64,000 nucleotides of DNA from a bacterium (GTDB lineage Bacteria; Joyebacterota; Joyebacteria; Joyebacterales; Joyebacteraceae): NCBI GenBank assembly GCA_029990205.1, contig JAPEKQ010000002.1:64501-128500 (forward strand), written 5' to 3'. This document shows positions 43,664 to 54,385 of this stretch, piece by piece (position 1 is the first letter of the stretch; each line of letters begins with the position of its first letter). The position numbers and the translations under genes were made by a program. The notes below the pieces were generated by a model. That model was not told the DNA's origin and did not search any database. It saw nothing but the letters and a program-made list of their open reading frames with translations.

Positions 43664-46600
43664 CTAGCGGACCGAGCGGCTGATGCTCTTCACGCCCGAC
43701 TCCGCCTGTATGTCGGGCAGGGCCTTGACGTTAATACGGAAGTAGTACTGCCACTCCTCGTCGTAGTAGCGGCCCACGAACCGGGCCTCCCAGCAGTGCA
43801 TGTCACGGTAGACGGCGTATTCCTGACTCGCGATCTCGGTTTCCGAGAGATCGTAGTGGAGGCTGTAGTTCACGCGCCAGTTCTCGGTCAGCGAGAGCGC
43901 AAGCTGCCCGTCGACCCAGTAGTTGGCCTCTCCCGGGTCCTCCCCACGCGAGTACCGGAAGGTCCCCGAGGCGCTCCACGGGCGTGATGTCGTGAGGTCC
44001 GCGGTCGAGCGCTCGGCCAGCTCGGCGCGAAGCTGGTCGGCCGGCGAGTGGCTCCCCTCGATGACCCGGTCCTCCCAGCTCAGATCGGACACGAGCGGCG
44101 GCCTCCCCGTCATGTTCATGCTCACGGTGATGTCCTGCCGCTCAAGATCCCAGTCGTAGGGATCGTGGGTGGTGTTGACGCGGACCGACGAGTTGTCGAA
44201 CGGCTTGAGGTCGAGCCGCGAGACCAGGTTCGACCACGGTTCGTCATCTTCAGTGAAGTCGTGCGACGAGGTCATCGTGACGCTGAGGAAATCGTCCTTC
44301 TTGGTGACGGTCTCCCCGTCGCCCAACTTGAGCTGGAACTTGTTGATGAGCGAGAGCGACACGGACTGCCGCTCGCTCGGCGTGCTGCCGAACCCCGAGA
44401 AGCTGTAGAAGCGGTCAGTGTCGTCCTCATCGAAGTAGTCCGAGAACTCCGGGGTCCAGTTGTACGAGACCGATGGCTGGACGATGTGACGGACGCCCTC
44501 GAGCCCCGCGACACCGGGATAGAACGTGCCGTAGACCGTCGTACCGGTCGAGACGCTCGCGTTGTAGGTGAATCTGGACGGGTACTCGTTGCCGTCCTTG
44601 TCGAGGTCGTACCAGTTCTGCTCGAGATTCACGCGGGGTGAGAGATTCAGCCAGCCGAAGAGCTTCTCCGAGTAACGGACGGTCCCCTTGGCGCCGATGC
44701 CCTGGTGGATCTCGGTCCCGTCGTCCGATCGCTCGCGGTCGTTGACACCTCGGGCGCTCCAGCTGTACGAGACCTTGGAGAGCCAGGACGCCAGTCCCGT
44801 CGCATCGTCGTCGGCGGTCACCAGCGGCTTCTGCGACGCGGACACCTCGATCTTCGGCAGCAGCTCATCGATCGAACCCTCGTCGAGCTGCTCCTGCCGG
44901 TCGAGCGTGATGCCGGTCGAAAGACCGCTCCAGCTCCCGCGCAGCCAGAGCTGTGAGTGGAGGCTTCGGTTAACGCTCTCCTGGATCGACTGGTTCGCGT
45001 CGGTGGCGTAGGCCTGGTCGCTCCGGAAGTCCCCGGAGATACCGGCCGTCCACGTCCGTCCGAACTCCTGTCTGTGGTCGATCTGGAGGTCCCAGCGGCG
45101 CTTGTCGTAGAGAAGCTCCTGCATGAAGGAGGTCTGGACCGAACCCGAGAGCTGATAGCGCACCTTGTACCGGGCCTCGAGGTTCGCGATCCACTGGGTC
45201 TGCTCGTAGTAGTCGAACCAGCCGGCGAGGTCCCAGTAGTCGCTCGGCGCCCAGTAGTAGCCGAAGTTCTTGACGAACCGACCGCTGCTGCCGGAGAACC
45301 CGACCTCGATCTGCGGGATGAGGAACCCCGAATGGCGGTCCTTCTTGATCGGGAAGACGTAGAACGGGAGCGCGAACACGGGAATCTCGCCGACATAGAG
45401 GACCACCGGCTTGGCGACGACCTTGTCGTCGAGATAGACCTTCATGCGGCCCGCCTCAACACGATAGTGCGGCGTCGGCGCCCAGCAGGTCGTGTAGATG
45501 CCGCCCCACGCCCGGAGCGTGCCGTCCTCCTCACGAACGATCCGGTCACCGTAGTAGATTCCGTCCTCGAACCGCGTCACACCATCGATGACCGACCCGG
45601 CCCGTGCGTCCATGTCGTAGCCGAGCGCCTCACCGACGAGCCGTTCGTCCCTCTCCCGGAGATCGGGATTGCCCTCCGCTGTGAGAAGGTCCCTGTCCGG
45701 ATCGAACTCCACGCGGTCGGCCGTGAGAACGGTCTCCTTGTACTCTGCGCTCGCTGAGCCGCTCAGGAGCATCCGGTTACGCGCGACGTAGTAGTCGAGC
45801 TGGTCGGCCGAGTACCCGACGCGCTCGAGCCGTACCGTGTCCGCGGCCGACGCGCTCACGTCGGCCTGGGCGACGGAGGACGGGTCCGCCGCCGCGAGGG
45901 TGTCGACGACCGCGAAGATGCTGTCGCCCAGCGACGCCTCGAACTCGGGTGATTCGAGCACCGCGGCGTCATCGTCTGCGCCGCGCTCGTCGTCGTCGGG
46001 GCCGGCCGCCTGCTCCTCCGCGACCATCCAGTACTCGCCGGATGCGCCCTGCCGGAAGGTCGCGCGGCTGATGCGGCCATCGGTGAACCGGACGTCCACC
46101 TCGGGCGCCGAGACGGTGTTCCTCTCACCCTCGGTCCCGATAGCGTGCCCGCTCTCCGCGCTTCCCCGCACGGTCAGCAGATCCGGCTGCTCATCGGCGA
46201 AGAACAGGGTGAGCGTGTCTCCCAGAACATACCCGGACTCGGGCGGCTTGCCCTCCGAAGCTTCGAGTTCGTACGCGAGTCTGGCGTCCCCGGCCGAGAC
46301 GAGTCGCGAGATCTGCTCGTCCTGCGCGTAGATGGTGATCTCGCGGCCGGAGAGCCGCTCGGTGGCGCGGTCCACGACCGGGTCTCCGGTCAGAAGGATG
46401 CTCTCCTCCGTCCCATCGATGAGGATAATGCGGCCGCTGCCGCGCACCTCGCCCCGTATGACGACGGCGTCACCGAGCGCGGTCACCGTGTCCTCCCTGG
46501 GTCGCAGTTCGATGACGCTTGCGGTGAGCACGGCGACGTCCGGGTCGGGCGTCGAGACCGTGTCCGGCGCGGCTGTCTCCCCCGCATCGATCGGGTCGAC

Positions 46601-47410
46601 CGCATCGGGCGTATCGGACGGTTCCTCGACGAACCGTGTCTTGAGCACGGGGGCCTGTGACGCACGGGCCTCCCGCCTGCCGAAATCGTAGACGATCAAG
46701 CCCGCCGTGAGGTCCGAGCCGCTCTCCTCGTCGACCGCACGCGCGTTCCCGCGCGCCACGGCGATGTCATCTCTCCGGTGGATCTCGATCCGGGAGGCGG
46801 TGAGCACGCTGGCCGAATCCGCGAACGAGGCGTTCCCGGTGAGGATCGCGAGGTCCTGCGCGCGGAAGTACTCGAGGACGTCGCACGCGATCTGCGATCC
46901 CCGGTCCTCGCCGTGCACGTTCCCACGGATGATCGCGATCTGGTCCTCTTCCCAGTAGATACCGTTGTCGCCGACGAGCGTGGCGCCGTCCTTCGTGATG
47001 GTCACGTTCCGGTCGAATCGCAGCCACCGGCGCCCATCGTCCTCGCCCGATTCCACCTGCTCGGCCGTGATGAGGAACCCGTCTCCCGACGCGGCCGCCG
47101 ACTGCATCACGGGGTCCGTGATCTCCGGAACGGAGACCGGACCGGTGTCCCGACGCGGGTCGTACGAAACAGGCGCGCCGGTTCCGCTGACGCCCCCTGC
47201 GGCTCGGTCGGTGTCGGTGTCGGCCGATGCCGCGGTCGTGTCGCTCGTCGCGGCGGCCTCATCCGACTCATCCGGAGGCACATCGGGGATGTACCCCGTC
47301 CTGACCTCCTCGGCGGGACGCTGAGGCATGTCCGGGATCTGTCCGAAGGCAACCGACGCCGGGACGGCGGCGATGAGAAGCACAAGGAATGTCAGGCGTA
47401 TGCTCTGCAT
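43664..47410 (-). CDS. lptD: LPS-assembly outer-membrane protein LptD (large form)
   Basis: Outer-membrane translocon that inserts lipopolysaccharide. The 1248-residue protein has a signal peptide (1-23), a disordered acidic stretch, and at least two LptA/OstA-like jelly-roll blocks (about 105-260 and 285-460) built from ITKDGATLVGDNGIYWEEDQ-type repeats. A further OstA-like block near 535-640 precedes the LptD core (VVLYVGEIPVFALPFYVFPI, DRHSGFLIPQIEVGFSGSSG) and the C-terminal beta barrel. E. coli LptD is about 780 residues, so the extra length is the periplasmic part. Only three cysteines are visible outside the signal peptide, so the usual two disulfides cannot both form. It closes the operon that starts at the PorY-like kinase. 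Confidence 0.92.
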   Translation of the reverse strand: MQSIRLTFLVLLIAAVPASVAFGQIPDMPQRPAEEVRTGYIPDVPPDESDEAAATSDTTAASADTDTDRAAGGVSGTGAPVSYDPRRDTGPVSVPEITDPVMQSAAASGDGFLITAEQVESGEDDGRRWLRFDRNVTITKDGATLVGDNGIYWEEDQIAIIRGNVHGEDRGSQIACDVLEYFRAQDLAILTGNASFADSASVLTASRIEIHRRDDIAVARGNARAVDEESGSDLTAGLIVYDFGRREARASQAPVLKTRFVEEPSDTPDAVDPIDAGETAAPDTVSTPDPDVAVLTASVIELRPREDTVTALGDAVVIRGEVRGSGRIILIDGTEESILLTGDPVVDRATERLSGREITIYAQDEQISRLVSAGDARLAYELEASEGKPPESGYVLGDTLTLFFADEQPDLLTVRGSAESGHAIGTEGERNTVSAPEVDVRFTDGRISRATFRQGASGEYWMVAEEQAAGPDDDERGADDDAAVLESPEFEASLGDSIFAVVDTLAAADPSSVAQADVSASAADTVRLERVGYSADQLDYYVARNRMLLSGSASAEYKETVLTADRVEFDPDRDLLTAEGNPDLRERDERLVGEALGYDMDARAGSVIDGVTRFEDGIYYGDRIVREEDGTLRAWGGIYTTCWAPTPHYRVEAGRMKVYLDDKVVAKPVVLYVGEIPVFALPFYVFPIKKDRHSGFLIPQIEVGFSGSSGRFVKNFGYYWAPSDYWDLAGWFDYYEQTQWIANLEARYKVRYQLSGSVQTSFMQELLYDKRRWDLQIDHRQEFGRTWTAGISGDFRSDQAYATDANQSIQESVNRSLHSQLWLRGSWSGLSTGITLDRQEQLDEGSIDELLPKIEVSASQKPLVTADDDATGLASWLSKVSYSWSARGVNDRERSDDGTEIHQGIGAKGTVRYSEKLFGWLNLSPRVNLEQNWYDLDKDGNEYPSRFTYNASVSTGTTVYGTFYPGVAGLEGVRHIVQPSVSYNWTPEFSDYFDEDDTDRFYSFSGFGSTPSERQSVSLSLINKFQLKLGDGETVTKKDDFLSVTMTSSHDFTEDDEPWSNLVSRLDLKPFDNSSVRVNTTHDPYDWDLERQDITVSMNMTGRPPLVSDLSWEDRVIEGSHSPADQLRAELAERSTADLTTSRPWSASGTFRYSRGEDPGEANYWVDGQLALSLTENWRVNYSLHYDLSETEIASQEYAVYRDMHCWEARFVGRYYDEEWQYYFRINVKALPDIQAESGVKSISRSVR

Positions 47411-47476
47411 GTGGACCGTGGGTCCTCGTGAGGTTGCGGGAGCGAGTGCGCGCGAGGCGCGCGCTGGCGGACCGGG

Positions 47477-48418
47477 CTACGGACGCGCGGATGCGGCCAG
47501 GAGCGCTGCGCCGACGACGCCGGCCTTGCGACCGAGTTCGGCCATCACGATGCGGGTGGCCATGCCCTGGTAGATGGAGGTCCGCGCCGCGAACTCCCCG
47601 CGCGCGGTGTCCATCAGACTCGACCCGGCTGCGGCGACGCCGCCGCCGATGACGATGACATCCGGATCGAGGTAGGCGACGATGTTGGACAGGAGCACGC
47701 CGAGGGTGCGGCCGACATCGGCGGTGACGCTCCGGGCCAGCTGGTCGCCCGCGGCCGCGGCCTCACCGACGGCGCGTGCTGTGAGCGGCCCCGCGAGTTC
47801 CGCGAGCGCCGACTCCGCGCCTTCGTCCATCCGCTGCTTCGTCTGCACGACGAGCGACGCCGCGTTGACGAGCGGTTCGACACATCCGGTCGAGCCGCAT
47901 CCGCATTGCACCCCGCCTGTCAGATCGATGACCGAGTGCCCGATCTCGGCGGCGAATCCGTGGCTGCCGCGGTAGATGGAACCGCCCAGGACGATCCCGC
48001 CGCCGATGCCGGTGCCGATCGTGACCATGACGGCATTCGTAGCGCCCCGCGCCGCGCCTGCGGCGTACTCGCCGTAGGCGGCCGCGTTCGCGTCGTTCTC
48101 GAGAAGGACGGGAACGCCGAGCCGTCCGGCGAGCTCTTCGGCAAGTCTGACGTCGTGCCACTGTGGAAGATTCGGAGAGCGATGGACAACGCCGGCCTCG
48201 TGATCGACGAGGCCCGCACATCCACACCCGCAGATATCGAAGGAAAGCCCTGAGGAACTCCCGACCTCGGCGGCGAGACGCTCGACGGTCTCGAGGGCGT
48301 CGATCACGGCGCCGCCAGACCACGCGCTTGTCTCGAATGCGGCGACGCGGCCGTCCTCGTGGACGACCGCCGCCTTGATGTTCGTTCCGCCGATGTCGAT
48401 ACCGAGACTGGTTGACAC
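47477..48418 (-). CDS. ROK-family sugar kinase (glucokinase-like)
   Basis: A 313-residue ROK kinase without a DNA-binding domain, so an enzyme and not a repressor. It has the phosphate-binding LGIDIGGTNIKAAVVHEDG, the ENDANAAAYGEYAAGAARG catalytic region, GTGIGGGIVLGG, EIGHSVIDLTGG and a zinc site CGCGSTGCVEP. Glucokinase or N-acetylmannosamine/fructose kinase activity is plausible. The start is GTG at 48418, 3 bases after the ABC ATPase stop, suggesting joint sugar uptake and phosphorylation. Confidence 0.9.
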   Translation of the reverse strand: MSTSLGIDIGGTNIKAAVVHEDGRVAAFETSAWSGGAVIDALETVERLAAEVGSSSGLSFDICGCGCAGLVDHEAGVVHRSPNLPQWHDVRLAEELAGRLGVPVLLENDANAAAYGEYAAGAARGATNAVMVTIGTGIGGGIVLGGSIYRGSHGFAAEIGHSVIDLTGGVQCGCGSTGCVEPLVNAASLVVQTKQRMDEGAESALAELAGPLTARAVGEAAAAGDQLARSVTADVGRTLGVLLSNIVAYLDPDVIVIGGGVAAAGSSLMDTARGEFAARTSIYQGMATRIVMAELGRKAGVVGAALLAASARP

Positions 48419-48421
48419 GCG

Positions 48422-49540
<1,119 letters not shown>

Positions 49541-49559
49541 CTACGCCTCCCGGGCTCGC

Positions 49560-50906
49560 TCAGCCTTCGGAAGCCTCTCCGAAGCCGAGGCTCTTCATGA
49601 TATCGCCTACAGTGTAGTGGGAACCGGTGATCAAGACAAGGTCTCCTTCGGCGGCGTCCGACACCGCCCGGGCGATCGCGGCGCCCGGCGAGGGGACGGC
49701 CACGGCCTCGACGTTGTGCTCCCGGGCCACCAGCGCAAGATCCTCCGCGCGGGCCGCCCTGGGGGTTCCCGGCTCCGTCAGAACGAACTGATCCGTCACA
49801 TCGGCCAGAGCCCCTATGAACCCGGTTACGTCCTTGTCGGCCATGAGCCCGAGAACGACGATCAGCCGGTCGTACTCGAATACCTCATCCAGAGCCGCCG
49901 CGAGCGAGTGGGCGGCCTCGGTGTTGTGAGCCACATCGACCAGCACGGTCGGACGCCGGTCGAGGATCTGGAGCCTCCCGGTCGACATCGCCTCGGAGAG
50001 CCCGCTGCGGAGCCCCGGCTCGGTCAGCGTGAACAGCCCCTCCCGCGAGAGTTCGTGAACGGCGACGACGGCGTTGACCGCGTTGCTGACCTGGTGCCTC
50101 CCGAGCATCGACGTGCTCAGGTTGCGGTAGGCGTACTCGCCGTACTCGAAGTTGAAGATGCTGCCGGTCGAGACGATCGAGACGCGTGTGAGTTCGGACT
50201 CCTCGCGAGTCGCGATGAACCGCGCCTCGAGCGCCGACGCCACGCCGCGGATGATCTCGAGCGCGTCACCCGTCGCGCCGCAGACGACCACGCCCTCGGG
50301 GCGGATGATCCCCGCCTTCTCCGACGCGATACGCCTCACGTCGTTGCCGAGCACCTCGACGTGGTCGAGCGCGATCCCCGTGATGACGGAGAGCATCGAA
50401 TCGAGCGCGTTGGTGGCGTCGAGGCGGCCGCCGAGCCCGACCTCCGCGACGGCCACGTCCACCTTCTCATCTGAGAAGTAGAGCGCGGCGATCGCCGTGG
50501 CGATCTCGAAGAAGGTCGCGCCGATGTCGTCGGACGCGGGCTTCAGACGCTCGACGTAGTCGAGCACCCGGTCCCGCGCGATGCGCGCACCGTCGATGAC
50601 GTACCGTTCCGTGAAATCCATGACGTGAGGCGACGTGAAGAGTCCCGTCCGGAGCCCGTGCTCCGAAAGGATGGACGCGATCAGATTGGACGTGGAGCCC
50701 TTGCCGTTGGTCCCGGCGACGTGGACGACGCGGAAGTCGTGATGGGGGTTCCCGACCGAGCCGAGCAGGTACTCCACCCGCTCGAGGCCGGGCTTCATAA
50801 CGAAGCGGTGGCGTGCGAAGAGCCACTCCAGGCAGTCGCGGTAGTCCCTAAAGGCCCTGCCGTCGCGCCTGTCCAAGCGTGTCCTCCGCCTTGTCGCGCC
50901 CGTCAT
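49560..50906 (-). CDS. folC: Folylpolyglutamate synthase / dihydrofolate synthase
   Basis: Adds glutamates to folates. The 448-residue protein has the P-loop VHVAGTNGKGSTSNLIASIL, GLFTSPHVMDFTERYVIDG, the VAEVGLGGRLDATNAL metal loop and the C-terminal VLVDVAHNTEAAHSLAAAL. The ATG at 50906 overlaps the end of accD by 59 bases; no later in-frame start leaves the conserved N-terminus (DYRDCLEWLFARHRFVMKPG) intact, so I keep it. Length is normal. Confidence 0.93.
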   Translation of the reverse strand: MTGATRRRTRLDRRDGRAFRDYRDCLEWLFARHRFVMKPGLERVEYLLGSVGNPHHDFRVVHVAGTNGKGSTSNLIASILSEHGLRTGLFTSPHVMDFTERYVIDGARIARDRVLDYVERLKPASDDIGATFFEIATAIAALYFSDEKVDVAVAEVGLGGRLDATNALDSMLSVITGIALDHVEVLGNDVRRIASEKAGIIRPEGVVVCGATGDALEIIRGVASALEARFIATREESELTRVSIVSTGSIFNFEYGEYAYRNLSTSMLGRHQVSNAVNAVVAVHELSREGLFTLTEPGLRSGLSEAMSTGRLQILDRRPTVLVDVAHNTEAAHSLAAALDEVFEYDRLIVVLGLMADKDVTGFIGALADVTDQFVLTEPGTPRAARAEDLALVAREHNVEAVAVPSPGAAIARAVSDAAEGDLVLITGSHYTVGDIMKSLGFGEASEG

Positions 50907-51750
50907 CGGTGAAGAAATCCAGGAGCTTCGCGAGCGCGCTCTTCAGCTCCTTGCGGTGCACGACGTGGTCGACCATGCCGTGCTCGAGGAGAAACTCCGA
51001 GGTCTGGAACCCCTCCGGGAGATCCTGCTTGATGGTCTGCTGGATGACTCGCGGTCCCGCGAACCCGATCAGCGCCCCGGGCTCGGCCAGAATGACGTCG
51101 CCCAGCGAAGCGAAGCTGGCCGTCACGCCGCCGGTCGTCGGATGCGCCTGGATGGCGATGTGCGGAAGACCCTCGTCACGGAGCTTCGCGAGCATGGCGC
51201 TCGTCTTCGCCATCTGCATCAGCGAGAGGATGCCCTCCTGCATGCGGGCTCCGCCCGAGCTGGCGAGCGTCACGAGCGGCACGCGCTCCTCGATGGCCAT
51301 ACGGGTCAGGCGCGCGATCTTCTCCCCCATCACCGAGCCCATGCTCCCGCCCATGAAGGAGAAGTCGAGGACGGCGACCATGGCGAGATGCCCTTCGAGG
51401 CGCCCGCTCCCGGTGATCACGGCCGAGCTGTGCCCCGTCTTCTTCCTGGCGGCCGTGATTCGCTCCGAGTAGCGCTTCGAGTCCACGAACCCGAGCGGAT
51501 CGGTCGATTCGAGACCCGTCAGAAGTTCGACGAACGACCCCTCGTCGATGAGGATCTCGACGTACTGGTCGCCCGAGATGCGGAAGTGATGACCGCACGA
51601 CGGGCAGGTCCAGAGGTGCTTCTCGAGTTCCTTGTGATAGATGATCTCGCCGCAGCCATCACACTTCTTCCAGAGTCCGTCCGGTACATCGCGCTTGGAC
51701 GACTCCTTGATGCCCTGCCTGCGGCGCTTCAGCCACGAAGTCTCATTCAT
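50848..51750 (-). CDS. accD: Acetyl-CoA carboxylase carboxyltransferase subunit beta
   Basis: Carboxyltransferase subunit of acetyl-CoA carboxylase, first step of fatty acid synthesis. The ATG at 51750 (GGGAGACC upstream) gives 300 residues with the zinc ribbon C30, C33, C49, C52, then the crotonase-like core (FMGGSMGSVMGEKIARL, SSGGARMQEGILSLMQMAKT, GALIGFAGPRVIQQT). An in-frame N-terminal extension into the gap is rejected. accA is not in the window. accD-folC adjacency is common. Confidence 0.96.
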   Translation of the reverse strand: MNETSWLKRRRQGIKESSKRDVPDGLWKKCDGCGEIIYHKELEKHLWTCPSCGHHFRISGDQYVEILIDEGSFVELLTGLESTDPLGFVDSKRYSERITAARKKTGHSSAVITGSGRLEGHLAMVAVLDFSFMGGSMGSVMGEKIARLTRMAIEERVPLVTLASSGGARMQEGILSLMQMAKTSAMLAKLRDEGLPHIAIQAHPTTGGVTASFASLGDVILAEPGALIGFAGPRVIQQTIKQDLPEGFQTSEFLLEHGMVDHVVHRKELKSALAKLLDFFTDDGRDKAEDTLGQARRQGL

Positions 51751-51820
51751 GCCGGTCTCCCGGTGTGAGATGGTGTCGTGCGGGCGATCGGGTGTCGCAC
51801 GTGCGCTCATCATGGCACGA

Positions 51821-52651
51821 TTAGAGGCGCTCGGCAACCCCTGAGACCAGGCTCAGAAGGGCCTGTCCGCCGAGCCGCCCCGCGTCGAGGACCTCGCGGT
51901 GCGTGGTAGGCCCCGGCCCGCCGGGGATGTTGGTGATCAGGGCGACACCGAGCGAGTCGAGCCCGAGAGCGGTCGCCGTCTGGATCTCGATGACCGTCGA
52001 CATGCCGATGGCCGATGCGCCGATGCGGCGGAGCATCCGGATCTCGGCGGGGGTCTCGTAGGTCGGTCCGAGCGCGCCGGCGTAGACGCCGCGGCGGAGC
52101 TGGATGCGGCGCTCGCGCGCGACCTCTGTGGCAAGCTCCCGCAGGCGAGGCGTGTAGGCGTCCGCCATCCGGAACGGAAGCGCCGGGAGACGACGGGGAC
52201 CCGTGACGAGCGCGAGCTGGTCGGTGATCAGCATCAGCTCGCCCGCGTTGAAATCCGGGTCGAGTCCACCCGAGGCGTTGGTCACAACGAACGTATCGAC
52301 TCCGAGGGCGGCCATCAACCTGACGGTGAACGTGACCTCGAACGGCTCATATCCCTCGTAGAGATGGACGCGTCCCGCGAAGACGAGCGCGCGGTGCCCG
52401 CCGATGTCCGCCACGAGAAGCGTTCCGCTGTGCCCGGAGACGGTGGAACGCGGGAACCCGGGGATCTTGTCGTACGACCACGAGTCGAGAACGTCGATGC
52501 CGCCGGTGAACGACGTGAGTCCGGAACCGAGCACGATGCCCAGCTTCGGATCACCCGCGCCGTTCTTCCGAAGCCACGCCGCTGCCCGGCTGAGCCTCTT
52601 CTCCTCGGCCGGCGTCGTTCTGAGTTCACCCCGTTCGCGCTCTGCCGTCAT
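51821..52651 (-). CDS. punA: Purine nucleoside phosphorylase (PunA type)
   Basis: Cleaves purine nucleosides with phosphate in salvage. The 276-residue protein fits the trimeric low-molecular-mass family: LGIVLGSGLTSFTGGIDVLD, FPRSTVSGHSGTLLVADIGG, GRVHLYEGYEPFEV, NASGGLDPDFNAGELMLITD, AGALGPTYETPAEIRMLRRI, MSTVIEIQTATALGLDSLGV and the base-specificity asparagine in ALITNIPGG. The ATG at 52651 overlaps the rimI stop (ATGA). Longer readings upstream run out of frame through rimI and are rejected. Confidence 0.94.
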   Translation of the reverse strand: MTAERERGELRTTPAEEKRLSRAAAWLRKNGAGDPKLGIVLGSGLTSFTGGIDVLDSWSYDKIPGFPRSTVSGHSGTLLVADIGGHRALVFAGRVHLYEGYEPFEVTFTVRLMAALGVDTFVVTNASGGLDPDFNAGELMLITDQLALVTGPRRLPALPFRMADAYTPRLRELATEVARERRIQLRRGVYAGALGPTYETPAEIRMLRRIGASAIGMSTVIEIQTATALGLDSLGVALITNIPGGPGPTTHREVLDAGRLGGQALLSLVSGVAERL

Positions 52652-53118
52652 GCGCCATCGTCTCCTCTGAGGTCGGCGAGCATCACAACCGCATCCTCGC
52701 CGTTGTCGGCGTAGTATCCCTTGCGCACCGCGACGGGCCGGAACCCGTGCCGCTCGTAGAGCGCTATCGCCCGCGCGTTCGACGCCCGAACCTCGAGCGT
52801 CGCGATGGCCGCTCCGCCGTCGACGGCCTCCTCGAGAGCGGTCCGGAGCAGCTCGGTGCCGACCCCCCGGTCCCAGCACCCGGCCGCGACGGCGAGATTG
52901 CCGATGTGGAGTTCGTCGGCGACGGGCCAGGAGATGAGAAACCCGAGGATCTCGCCGCGCTCCTCCGCCACCAGGCAGAGCGAGCGGTGACCCTTGTCGA
53001 TGTCGCTCGCGAACGACTCGCGCGGCCACGGAGCGGGAAAAGTCTCCTCCTCGATTCCGCACACGCCGTCAAGGTCGCCGTGTGTCATGTTCCGTATGCG
53101 GACGTTTCTCCGCCCCAC
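52648..53118 (-). CDS. rimI: Ribosomal protein S18-alanine N-acetyltransferase RimI
   Basis: GNAT acetyltransferase of 156 residues. It shows IRNMTHGDLDGVCGIEEETF at the N-terminus, GNLAVAAGCWDRGVGTELLR (acetyl-CoA binding) and RASNARAIALYERHGFRPVA. Together with tsaB and tsaE it forms the widespread tsaE-tsaB-rimI cluster, so the RimI call is stronger than GNAT homology alone. The start is GTG at 53118 with AGGAGGCAGC upstream; an internal ATG ten codons later is an alternative. Confidence 0.92.
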   Translation of the reverse strand: MGRRNVRIRNMTHGDLDGVCGIEEETFPAPWPRESFASDIDKGHRSLCLVAEERGEILGFLISWPVADELHIGNLAVAAGCWDRGVGTELLRTALEEAVDGGAAIATLEVRASNARAIALYERHGFRPVAVRKGYYADNGEDAVVMLADLRGDDGA

Positions 53119-53126
53119 GCTGCCTC

Positions 53127-53861
53127 CTACCCCACCGCCCCGCGAATGTATATGGGCTCGAGCGCGCCCGCGTCGGCCGCGCCGGCGACCCCCGACCGCT
53201 CCGCAAGCTCCGCAAGCACGAGCGTCGTGCGTGCTTCCGGACCATGCGCTGCGAACGACGCGGACGGCCCGACCGCGCCGACGATGTCATCACGATAGGC
53301 CGCGGCACCCGTGCCGCCGAAGAGAACGCGCTCGCCGCCCGCCTGCTCCACGGCCCACCGGGCCGCCTCGCCCGGCGGGAGCGCGGTGTCGTCGGTCGCC
53401 CGCCGCAGCGATCCGTCTCCGGCGCGCTCGAAGAGCGCCCCGTAGACCTCGCCGCGCCGCGCGTCGGTGGCCGCGAAGATCCACCGGACTTCGCCGGCGG
53501 TATCGGTCGCGTCGTCCGCGACGCCCGCGTCTCCCTCGTCCGTTCCCGACGCGAGTGCGTTGGCGAGCGCCTCCAGCGCGGAGATGCCCCAGACCGGACG
53601 TCCACCGGTCGCCGCGAGCCCCTTCGCGGTCGCGAGACCCACGCGGAGCCCGCTGAACCGCCCCGGACCGATGGAGACCGCGATGCCGTCCAGATCCGTG
53701 AGTTCGGTCCCAGAATCCGCCAACACCTCATCGACGGCCGCGAGCACCGTCTTCGACTGGCCTCGTCCCGCCGGGGTGGCGGTCGATGCCAGCACGTGTC
53801 CGGCGTCCACGACGCCGACGAACTCGGTCTGGCCCGATGTGTCGATGGTCAGGATGCGCAC
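53127..53861 (-). CDS. tsaB: tRNA threonylcarbamoyladenosine biosynthesis protein TsaB
   Basis: Partner of TsaD in making t6A37 of ANN-decoding tRNAs. The 244-residue ASKHA-fold protein starts RILTIDTSGQTEFVGVVDAG and has the conserved IAVSIGPGRFSGLRVGLATA motif and a C-terminal LEPIYIRGAV. The start is GTG at 53861 with GGAGTCGGG upstream. tsaD and tsaC are not in the window. Confidence 0.94.
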   Translation of the reverse strand: MRILTIDTSGQTEFVGVVDAGHVLASTATPAGRGQSKTVLAAVDEVLADSGTELTDLDGIAVSIGPGRFSGLRVGLATAKGLAATGGRPVWGISALEALANALASGTDEGDAGVADDATDTAGEVRWIFAATDARRGEVYGALFERAGDGSLRRATDDTALPPGEAARWAVEQAGGERVLFGGTGAAAYRDDIVGAVGPSASFAAHGPEARTTLVLAELAERSGVAGAADAGALEPIYIRGAVG

Positions 53862-53890
53862 GTCCCGACTCCTTCAGATACTCGTCTGCA

Positions 53891-54385
53891 TCAGATGCTC
53901 GTCGCCTCAGACGTCGTCTGCGACGCCTCGAGGCCCCGGACGATCACCTCACTCCGTGGGCCGCTCGCGGTGATCGTGAAGATCCGTCGCTCGCGCCCCG
54001 CCGAGTCGATGTGGACGTCGACCCGGTCGTCCGGGAGAAAACTCGAACCTCGTCCGGCCCACTCGACGAGCGCCACTCCGTCGCCGAAGAAGAGCTCGCG
54101 GTAGCCGAGGTCGTCGATCTCGGCCTCGTCGGATATCCGGTAGAGGTCCACGTGATGGATGTCCACGAGACCGCGGTACTCATTGACGATGACGAACGTG
54201 GGGCTGGAGACATATCCGTCGAACCCGAGCGCGACGGCGATCCCCTGAGCGAGCACGGTCTTGCCCGCGCCCAGTTCGCCCCGGAGCGCCACGACGTCGC
54301 CGGCCCCGAGCAGCGCGCCAAGCGCTCCGCCCAGCTCACGGGTCTCGTCTGCCGACGCCGTCCCGATCACGATCGATGCGCTCAT
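53891..54385 (-). CDS. tsaE: tRNA threonylcarbamoyladenosine biosynthesis ATPase TsaE
   Basis: Small ATPase that resets the TsaB-TsaD complex. The 164-residue protein has the P-loop LRGELGAGKTVLAQGIAVAL, SSPTFVIVNEYRG, and HHVDLYRISDEAEIDDLGY, all diagnostic. The ATG directly abuts the PorX stop. The order tsaE-tsaB-rimI follows. Confidence 0.95.
   Translation of the reverse strand: MSASIVIGTASADETRELGGALGALLGAGDVVALRGELGAGKTVLAQGIAVALGFDGYVSSPTFVIVNEYRGLVDIHHVDLYRISDEAEIDDLGYRELFFGDGVALVEWAGRGSSFLPDDRVDVHIDSAGRERRIFTITASGPRSEVIVRGLEASQTTSEATSI

Noticed and set aside
51821-53062. 413-codon reading that fuses upstream sequence to the purine nucleoside phosphorylase
   Set aside because: The first 137 codons are a shadow frame of rimI; the ATG at 52651 with GAGGAG fits the enzyme start.
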